Shown one piece after another: positions 55,532 to 64,000 of a stretch of DNA of 64,000 nt (position 1 is its first letter; each line of letters opens with the position of its first letter). The stretch spans positions 59,038,566-59,102,565 of the forward strand of contig OX411547.1 of the NCBI GenBank assembly GCA_948146395.1. Direction: 5' to 3'. Made by a program: the position numbers and the translations under genes. This DNA is from Fragum whitleyi (taxonomy: Eukaryota; Mollusca; Bivalvia; Cardiida; Cardiidae). The notes below the pieces were generated by a model. That model did no database searches. It saw only the letters and a program-made list of their open reading frames with translations, and was not told where the DNA came from.

Positions 55532-58150
55532 GTGAGTTCGTTACAGCAAGATGAAATCTCACCTTCAATAAGTTTTTTAAATTGTCTTATTTAACAATTT
55601 TTGATGAGATGGGTGAAGAAAATTCGATGTCGACATGACTACTCGTTTTAAGCCAACGCAAAACCACATTTGTTTCCTCATTTAGATTTCTTAAGATTCT
55701 TATTTAGCCGCTTAAAAGTCTCACTCTATCGAAAGTCTGATTATGAAAATCTTAATTAGAATCTTTAGAATCTCGCCCTAACGAACGCACCTCTGATCAG
55801 CAGATTTCAATAATCAAAAAGCGACCATGTACAGTGTATGAGTAATAAATACATTAATTTCTAGATTTATCTATTAAGCTCGTTATGTCCCGAAAAACAT
55901 CATATTTACCTGTTTTGCTAAGCTATTTGTCACTGAACATAGAAAAGCAATTGTTTCATCTAGATAAGCTCGAAATACGGGTATTTTGAAATCGATGTGT
56001 GGCCTTGAATTCAAAACTATATAGAGGTTATAGTAAGGTAAAACTCTGACAACGAAAATTGGTTAATCGTTAACTGCATGCAATTTTAATACATACATAC
56101 ATACATTACATACATTTTTACATAGCACTGGCTAATAATCTAATTTTATGCGATACTTTTTATTTGTTACAACGCGATATTATAATAGTGCCAAGGATTT
56201 TCTCACACTACTTACGCCCACAACTATGAGATACAGAATATCAATACGATATTTACTACGTTTACCTATCTCGGTTATATAAATAGATCATTATGAATTG
56301 TTTACATCATGGCACGTGCTTATCATAACCCGAAATTCTTAGTAACTAACTGTTTGTTACTGACTAGACCATATTTGAATCTTTAGAAAATGAGAAAAAT
56401 AGGACTATAGAAAAATATAATCTGTTTATTGTAACAATCAAATGCATGTAGAAAAAGGTTTTACTGCATTTTAGCTAATCATCAAAGAAGTGATGTTTGT
56501 TGCTGACGTTTTTGGACTTCAATCCGGTAGACCAAGAAACTCGGTAATAGCCCATCCATTTTGGGCTTATTGCATGATCGCCTGAACATTTGCAGTATTT
56601 AGGTCCGATTTGTTTTTCGACAAGTGTTTACGTAATTCCTCGAACAATATTCCATCAAGACATTTTGTGTAGCAATGAATGATATAATGGGCTACTTTCA
56701 CTTTCAATAAAAAATATCGCCTTCAATCACCATATAACAAAACCAGAGTAAACAGGAGTCATCATTCGTAAACAGACCCCATCAGCCAATTTGATATAAT
56801 AAACAGTAAATTTACGGAAATTGTTATGCCTGTAAGTAGAATTTCACTTCCGCATATCTAATGGTTTAGTGAAACAAGAATGCAATTTGTGAAGAAATCA
56901 AGTTAAATACAACAGTGCTGTTCTGAATTTCGAATTTTGAATATTTCATGCAATGAAATCGTGGTTCTTATTATTTTGTGTTGAATCAAAGGTCATTGAA
57001 CTTCAGCCATGTTGATTTTCGTCGCTTTACGTTTGGTCCATTTTCTATTTATTATGTACATTTCCATGCGTATTATCATTGTTGATAGTCAATGTCTTTT
57101 TTAGTAACCGATTGCCCGAATAGTTTAGTTGAGATGAGTTATAACAAACCAAATTAATTTTACCCATTCGTAAGGAAGGCATATATCGTCCATTCCTAGC
57201 AATGCAAAAAGTGGATAAATCTAAGCTTAGGACATTTTTTATTCAATTATCATTATAAAACTATCTTCCATGATATATATATATACATGTACATGTATCT
57301 ACTTTTGATAGTTATCACAAATAATAACGCATCATTTTTTTTTTACCTAACATCACCGAACGATTGCTGGTTCAACAAAATGTCCGACCTAAATCTTGTA
57401 CAATTTTAGTATTATTTCGACAAGAACAAATCATTATTAGCCAATCTATGTCGACAATATTGAAAGGCTCTGAAACACACACACACATACACGCACCATT
57501 TAGAAAAAGACGTATATTTGTATGACCTTTACCTTATGATTGATGCGCTGTGAAATATTTGGGTGACTGAATTCAAATGGTCAGTTGATAAGTTTTACAC
57601 TTGGACCAAAAAGTATTGTGGCGAAAATTGTAATGGTTTAAGTATTTAAAATCGGCATTGATTATGCGTTTTAACACATGCTCTATCCGAATAATGCATA
57701 ATTTAAAAAAAGGAAAGGAAGATATAAACCGTTGTGCTTTTTATGAATATCACTCAAAGAATAAAATGCACGTAATATATAAAAGAAACATTAGAAAATT
57801 AAATATGTCGCCCAGGAATTTCTGTACGTTTTGGTACCTAAAATGATAGATTGAAACTTAATATTTCGAGTAGGAAGGAATATCATATTTCCTCGGATTA
57901 GAAGCCACCGATATACGAATTCAGTATGAAAACTTTTATTATCGGTAAGAATTATCATGCATATAACATATATATTACAAAATAGCATTATATACGAACA
58001 TATTTATCTTTGTAAAAACCTAAAACTTAAAATATTTCACCAAATATTCCAATTTTAAAAACAAGAGTAACCTCTACACTCGACTATTGAGGATAAGATA
58101 GTGGATAAAAAAATCTATGTCTAAAAAGAGGAAAAAATCGCAAATAAATG
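55532..58150. other. Unassigned AT-rich stretch
   Basis: No reading frame, TIR or array beyond short (CATA), (AT) and (ACAC) runs. Confidence 0.5.
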
Positions 58151-58321
58151 CATTTATGTTGTCCGCCTAGATAATAAAGCTTGCTCTGTCGATAGTGAAC
58201 GTATGCACCAAGTTCTAAGTGAATGCAATAAGTAGAACCAGAGAACCAGAGAAAATGTCAACATTTTTGCACGACGAAAACGTACACGACACAAAGGCTA
58301 TGTATCAATACCGCGAGTTTT

Positions 58322-58352
<31 letters not shown>
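58150..58352 (+). repeat. Dispersed element fragment ending in poly-A
   Basis: TGCACCAAGTTCTAAGTG and GCACGACGAAAACGTACACG match 1920-2040. A run of about 31 A follows at 58322. Confidence 0.55.
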
Positions 58353-58354
<2 letters not shown>

Positions 58355-59084
58355 ACAGACGTAGTCAAATTAAGGCTGATAATATCATTTATTCTATACC
58401 ATGTAAATAACTTTTCTCGTAATCGAAGAAACGTATACAGTTTAAAATCATTTAAATGCATACTTTTCTTTTAGGATTATTAAAAATGATTCAAAAGATG
58501 TTGATATATATTTGTAAATTTATTATCCATAAGGGTTGTAGAACATCTTTCAGTTTCAAATAAACCAGAATGTTTTTTTCAATTAAAAGAAACTTGGTCT
58601 CGTTTAAATAATTCGTGAAAAAAAATCTTAATGGGGTAAGTTTTATCATATTTCATATGCAATTAATGTTGTTCTTTTTATATATAAATATTAATTTTCC
58701 ACTATCTAATGATTCTTGACAAATAGTGAATTGATCTTTTACTGATGTACTCGTATCATTGTGAATCGTAAATCCTACCTGACAATTATTGATATTACTC
58801 CAATGTTTTCTGTACACTGTTGTCTGTTGTTTTGAGGAAATTGCCTGTCGGACTCATACTTATCTATGAAATAGTACTCAGATTGGAAATTACAGTCGTC
58901 GAGTTCATTCAAGTTCCCTTAACTAATGCTTGCGCAGAAGCTGTCTGCGCACGACAGGGGGGAGGCAGAGGTTGGAGAAACAGACATCAAAACAATTTAT
59001 CATTGTCTATGACTCAGGTTAGTTATGAAAGTGCTTAGATTTGGTAGAGTTTTGTCGTATTCTAAAAATGGAATCCGCAAGGAA

Positions 59085-59428
59085 AGTGCAGTTAAATGTG
59101 TATTAAGCGGCCACTTAAGATACGATAGAAAATCGAACTTTAAAGAGAATGGTTGGTTGAGTACACGTTTGGTTTCAATAAGATGTACAAGTTTGATTGA
59201 ATATGTATGTTATCGCGAATTTCTATATAATCATATGTTGTGAAAACTCTGTCTCGATTCTCGTGAGTTTTAACAACATAGAATTAATTTACAATGATTT
59301 CCAGACCAAAAACATTTACTTTCTAAGTTATTTTGATTTAAAAAAAGGAAATTTGAAAACGGTCCCTTAATCAAAATGGTAGCTTCAAAAACGTGATCTC
59401 TCGAGCAAGGTTGACTGTACATAAAACA
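59085..59428. mobile_element. Mariner-like MITE (copy with AAGCGGCCACTTAAG)
   Basis: GTGCAGTTAAATGTGTATTA at the left mirrors GAGCAAGGTTGACTGTAC at the right. The inner part TTTTAACAACATAGAATT is nearly identical to 2690-2710. Confidence 0.72.
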
Positions 59429-60780
59429 TTTTACAATATCCATAAGTAAGTTGATTTGCATATTCTTGAATAGGTCAAAGTGCATTGTCAGAAAACATCG
59501 AACGATATTTTTGTTGGTTGCTTCCTTTTATGGAGTCCTATATGGCTCATGATTCGAATAGTATTTTGCCGAATAAGTCCTGTTTCGGTATGATGCGTTA
59601 ATGAAACGTTCTTGAAATTATGCCCCGTTTATGCACATGCTCTAGCGTACAGAGGGGAATTATTTTTTTTAAAGATTTATACATATATATTTTTCATCCT
59701 GAACTTAAAGCAGGTTAGCCCGATTGACCACGTGATGGGTATGCTTTTGCACAGGGAAATTCCAGAGTTTCGGTCAGACTTATCTTATAGCAGGGAAGCA
59801 CAATAATTATTGAATTTGGCCTCGATATAATGATAAGCTGTGTTACACTATTTAAACAAAATTACGATTAATATAATTTATAATTCTAAAAGATTGTCGT
59901 TATCTTTGGAATTACATATATATATTTAATACGATTCTACACAGTATATCATTTTTACCTCTAGTAATTTCATTTGATAACCATAACCCAAAAATGCATG
60001 AAATAACAAAGAGCGAGCTATGCTCGTATATGATTTCAGTTCAAGTTGTCTAAAGGGCATCTGATATGTAGTTTTTAACTATCAAATTTGATGGTTTTTA
60101 AAACTGAAAATTAAGAGTCTACAATAGTTTCTTTCGAGTCGGGAACCGAGTGCGAATTCTTGAATAATTAAGAGTGATCAGGATAATGGGAACATGCATT
60201 AATTTAATCGACTAAGAAGATTGAAATAGCCATGTGAGCTTCCTCAATCCTCAACACTACATTCGTATAGTATACAGTACTTGATACGAAAAATACTAGT
60301 GTGTATGAAGACGAGCCAAGACAATTATATTTCTAATTCATGTAGTTATCTGAAGCATATGTCTTTTCACAAACAACCAGCCTACAAGCGCGGGAAAATA
60401 GTACTACGTATTTGCACTCAACCCTAATCGCATAAAGCTGCTGGATATCTGGTCTGGTATCGTAACATTCCTAGCTATTCCCCATACTATCTTTTAATTT
60501 GTTCCCACAGAGTATGACGTCATCGATTCAAAAACTTGAAATTCTTTCGGAAATTACAGATAAATCTAACATAGAAAAGTTAGAAGAAAAAATGGCAATT
60601 TTTAGTTTCATATTAAATGGCAATTTTTAGTTTCATATTATAAAAGGGTGAGATTAACAAATACGGTTCTTTATGGAAAGCGTAAGTAGATCTCTGGCTA
60701 CTGGATGCTAAAACAACGTTTTCTTAATCTACGTCATTAAAATACTTTTGAAAAAAGAATTTGCTATATTCTCAGTAATA
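59429..60780. other. Unassigned stretch with a 26-bp direct duplication
   Basis: AATGGCAATTTTTAGTTTCA occurs at about 60592 and 60618. The 38-codon ORF at 60512 (MTSSIQKLEILSEITDKSNI...) ends inside it. TTCATCCTGAACTTAAAGCA near 59692 is a half foldback. Confidence 0.3.
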
Positions 60781-60784
60781 TTTG

Positions 60785-62060
60785 AACTAACTAGAGGGTC
60801 ATGATATGCATAAGTCGCTCACATGAGCCCCCCCCCCCCCTTGTCCCTAGGACATCACATGAATAGGATTAGCAGATACTCTGGAGATAATTTGTACCTA
60901 ATAACAATGCCATATATTGCTTTAGAGGACGGTAATTGTTGAAAGATGTCCAACTTAGTTTCTATGTAGGCTGTCAGTCTTCTGGTTTTATGAGAAGAAC
61001 TTTTTGGAAAAAAAATAAAATAGGAAGCGCCCAAATATTTCCCTTGTGGCATGATATGAACAAACTTGAGAAAGGTCTACTAAGGGCAGCTACCTACAAA
61101 ATATGAAGGCTGCCTGCCTTCTGATTCAGAGAGGAAGCTTTTCATCTATTTTAGCTCGAGTGTCCGTCGTGCGTACGTCCGTGCTGAGTCCGTGCGTGCG
61201 TCCGTCCGTGCTTAGTCCGTGCGTGCGTCCGTGCGTAAACTTTTTCTTTAAACATCTTCTCCTCCCAAACCAATTTGCGAATTTTAATGAAACTTGTTAA
61301 AAATGGTCCTCGTGTGATCCACTTCTAAAATTGTTAAAGAAATTTTGATTGACCCCCCCCCCCCCCAAATATGTGCGTGGCAGGGCGTGGCATTTTTTCA
61401 TAACATAATGTTCAAAAATATTCTTCTCCCAAACCACTGGGCCGATTTCAATGAAACTTGGCATGAATGTTCCTTGGTTGACCCTTTACTTAATTTTTTT
61501 TAATAAATTTTGATTGACCCCCAAATATGGGCGTGTCAGGGCGGGGCATTTTTTCACGTTAAAATCTTTAAAGATCTTCTCCTCCCAAACCATTGGAATG
61601 ATTACAATGAAACTTGGCAAGGATGTTCCTTGGTTGACGCTCAATTTAAATTGTTAAAAAGATTTACTGACCTCCAAACATGGGTGTGGCAGGGCGGGCA
61701 TTTTTTTGTGTTTAAACCTTTAAAATCGATCTCCTCAACCATTGGGACGATTTCAATGAAACTTAGCACGGATGTTCCTCGTGTGGCCCTTAACTTAAAT
61801 TTTTCAAGAATTTTTTATTGATCCCCAAATATGGGCATGGCAGGGCGAATGTCTTAGGTTATGAAAGCCAGTGGGGCGATACAGGCCCTTTCATTTTATA
61901 TGAAAATGGGATGTTATCGGGCTGATCCCAAATATTTACTCAGGGGCATGATATGAACAAACTTGGAAGAGGTCCACAAGATGATTCCTCATCCAAAATA
62001 TGAAAGTTGACACCTTCCGATTTCAGAGAAGAAGATTTTTGAAAATTTTCTCCTTTCCTT
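60785..62060. repeat. Nested dispersed elements: reverse copy (61147-61905) inside a forward copy
   Basis: Reverse element: TTTTAGCTCGAGTGTCCG, (GTCCGTGC)n, then about 155-bp units with CTTCTCCTCCCAAACC at 61257, 61423, 61577 and 61728. Forward flanks share GGCATGATATGAACAAACTT at 61047 and 61952. No coding content; the 103-aa ORF is the repeat. Confidence 0.65.
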
Positions 62061-62151
62061 ATGGACTTTCGTTTCAAACGCTTCGATAACAGCGTTTTTT
62101 ATGGTATTCTGATGCTGTTGTTTCCTTTCTGATCTGTTTATATGTTACCAT

Positions 62152-62279
62152 ACGTTCAGGATCACAATACGGTGCAAATAGTTTTCTAATTATATCCCAC
62201 TTTGCACGTGCAATTACGTGCAAAGCGGGATATAATTGGCTTTCTGTTTGCACCGTTTTGTCATCCTGAGAGCAGGGCT
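62152..62279. mobile_element. Foldback MITE, CCCTGCGTTCAGGAT family
   Basis: ACGTTCAGGATCACAATACGG pairs with CCGTTTTGTCATCCTGAGAGC. Inner arms TATATCCCACTTTGCACGT / ACGTGCAAAGCGGGATATA. Confidence 0.85.
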
Positions 62280-62694
62280 GTTAATGGATTAAGGCAGAGG
62301 GAGTGTAATGGACTCTCTGGATAAAATTTAATTGGATAATTTTTCCATATTTCGTTCTTAAGTCTTTAAAACTATTTACAGTTTGATTTTGACTCCCGTG
62401 GTAGTGATTTCCACGGTCTACTATCCTCATACATGTAAAAATCACGAAGTCATGTTGACATGTAAAAAATAGAAGATGTGTTTTAAAAGTTTTCAAATTC
62501 AGAAGAATAAGGGGTAAAATTGTGTGACACTTTAACGCATGATCGTACCCCCTTTACAGATATTTTGGATCCGCCACTGAGAACTTATGTTTTTTTTTGA
62601 ATGTGATGAATTTTGACTGTATCTGTATGTGTACGTTGTAGAATCCTTAAGAGGCCTTTATACAACGGAGTGTGTGTTGCCATGTTATTGGCTC
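62280..62694. other. Spacer, possibly 3' UTR of the split LINE
   Basis: No TIR or ORF recognised. It lies downstream of the LINE stop on the minus strand. Confidence 0.3.
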
Positions 62695-63862
62695 TCGTTT
62701 TTGAGGGCCGTTTTAAAGGCCGCTAACGAGCCTGCATGCACAGTTGCATTTTGCAGGTGATTCCACTGGTAAACGGAAAGAAAGTAACAGGAAAAAAAGT
62801 AACGGAAAAAAAGTAACAATTTCAGCTGGGAAAAAAATTATCAGGAAAGAAAGTAACATTTTTTTAATTATATCAAATTTTGCTCATATTTCATTCTTGT
62901 TTATTGGCCAAATTAAGTAATTTTGTATCTTACAATATTCAATTAACATTATGTAAGCTTAAAAATAAATTTTGACTTTTAATTAATGAAATATAATAGA
63001 ATTAAAAAAGATCCTTAGAAGTTGTAAACCTTCGTCAAAATCAAAAATTCATTTATATAAATACCATATTCATTGATCTCAGGGACATAAATGTATTTGA
63101 AGGAAAACTTACTTAAAATTCGATTCTTTTATATTGAAAAATATGGAAAAAGAAAAGCTTGATAAAGTGTTTTTGTTGTTGTTGTTGGTGGTGGTGGTGT
63201 GGTTGTCATTGAGAAATATTCATTAGGGTTATATAGTATTCCTGATTTTTTTGTGAAATACAAACAGGTCAAGCACTAAGAAAGATTTTTTCATACTGAA
63301 TATGGAAAAAGAAATCAACTGAGATAAAAAATATCTAAAGCTTCAAAATAGTTTACATTTTACAATAAGCAATAAGCATTACTTTCTTAATTGGGTAATA
63401 TCAAAAGATCTTGACAAGTATAACAAATAATGACACCTGAACAGGTGTTAAAATTCTTTTTACCATATCGAAACCCACAACATATTAAGTTATCAAAGTT
63501 CATATTTCATAGTTAAAATAAATATTTTTTTTTTATTCAAAATGTCCTTTTTACTACAGCCATAACTAAGTTGCATAGTGCTACTTTATGTAAAACTGTT
63601 ACTTATTTTCCTGTTTCTCTTTTTCCTGTTACTTTTTTCCGTTACTTTTTTTCCTGTTACTTTCTTTCCTACAATCGATTCCACTGGATAGTGGTGTCTA
63701 CGAAGAATGAGTGCTTGAATTGAGGTGTTTTAGCAGTGGGTATAACTAGGTTTTTTGTGTTATTGCTTACATGTTTTTCGACGATGTTTGTACTGATGTG
63801 ATCGGCGTATTTCTTTGTTCTAATTAATCTCATTAATCTTATGTGAAAACCAAAATACAAAT
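62695..63862 (-). mobile_element. LINE C-terminal remnant, split by an inserted DNA element
   Basis: Minus strand 63860-63677 encodes ...VIPTAKTPQFKHSFFVDTTI then QWN; after skipping the insert 62770-63676 the frame continues at 62769 with HLQNATVHAGSLAAFKTALK and stops at TAA (62695). SFF-x(3)-T-x(3)-WN followed by a SLxxFKxxL helix is the usual C-terminus of many invertebrate LINE reverse transcriptases. The upstream reverse transcriptase body is not in the window. The exact continuation of the frame across the insertion is strong support for both calls. Confidence 0.75.
62770..63676. mobile_element. 907-bp DNA element with iterated-motif inverted ends and 11-bp target duplication
   Basis: The direct repeat GATTCCACTGG flanks it at 62759-62769 and 63677-63687. 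The left end carries four good and one degenerate copies of GGAAAGAAAGTAAC (62775-62856, mostly 14-15 bp apart). The right end carries the reverse complement about five times (63598-63669). The AT-rich middle has no ORF of note. An 11-bp duplication fits Mutator-type insertion (8-11 bp), but the ends match no family I know. Confidence 0.8.
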
Positions 63863-64000
63863 CACCTTCTCTGGATGTGTCACAATCTATGTTCTCGCTT
63901 TAACTTCTGATTGATACCCTCACAATATGGCTTCAATCACGTTTTATTGTTATTCCATGTTTTTGATACTTTTTAAAGTGCTTTAAAATCACAAAGTCAA

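Overview
The window looks like AT-rich, intron-bearing, repeat-dense animal DNA, most probably from a bivalve mollusc. This is an inference from four things: GT-AG introns; repeats ending in runs of GACGGACG followed by a hairpin and GAGCTAAAA; tRNA-derived SINEs, one carrying a core that resembles the metazoan 'Meta' SINE domain; and a very high load of short foldback (MITE-like) elements. Nothing resembles a bacterial operon, a CRISPR array or an intact functional tRNA gene.

The best host gene is on the minus strand between about 3.6 and 13.9 kb. Six exons can be joined in frame with correct splice sites (13877-13921, 10131-10257, 7922-8009, 6422-6487, 4629-4674, 3641-3733). Together they encode 155 residues: a signal peptide and the non-catalytic N-terminal thioredoxin-like domain of a PDIA5-type protein disulfide isomerase. 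The catalytic CxxC domains would lie off the left edge. Its introns are filled with SINEs, TTAA-flanked MITEs, a hAT-like pair, tandem-repeat elements and an unusual element whose inverted ends carry repeated AAATGGAC motifs. At 17.1-18.5 kb on the plus strand, five exons encode the C-terminal two thirds of a Mutator-like (MULE) transposase with at least one frameshift. One isolated EF-hand exon lies on the minus strand at 40321-40519.

The rest is mobile-element territory. Three related non-LTR retrotransposon copies lie at 30.7-31.9 kb (plus, C-terminal fragment), 32.3-34.6 kb (minus, a 766-residue reverse transcriptase ORF) and 41.0-43.9 kb (plus, frameshifted). A different LINE C-terminus at the right edge is split by a 907-bp DNA element flanked by an 11-bp duplication of the target. 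Between 20 and 50 kb several MITE families recur, including one with five full copies and TIR AACATCGTGAAATTGACA. Tandem-repeat dispersed elements with Helitron-like 3' hairpins lie near 0.4-1.1, 14.2-15.3, 21.0-21.5, 26.3-27.4, 50.6-51.7 and 60.8-62.1 kb.

The most unusual signals are: (1) elements whose terminal inverted repeats are built from short motifs iterated about every 14-30 bp, with a different motif in each of two elements and a third, one-ended GGGGCCGGTTTGACC array at 19.4 kb; (2) two 74-80 bp foldbacks whose differences are matched on both arms; (3) foldbacks or a SINE abutting 5' splice sites of three exons; and (4) a decayed copy of the end of PDIA5 exon 6. All family assignments come from reading by eye; no database search was run.
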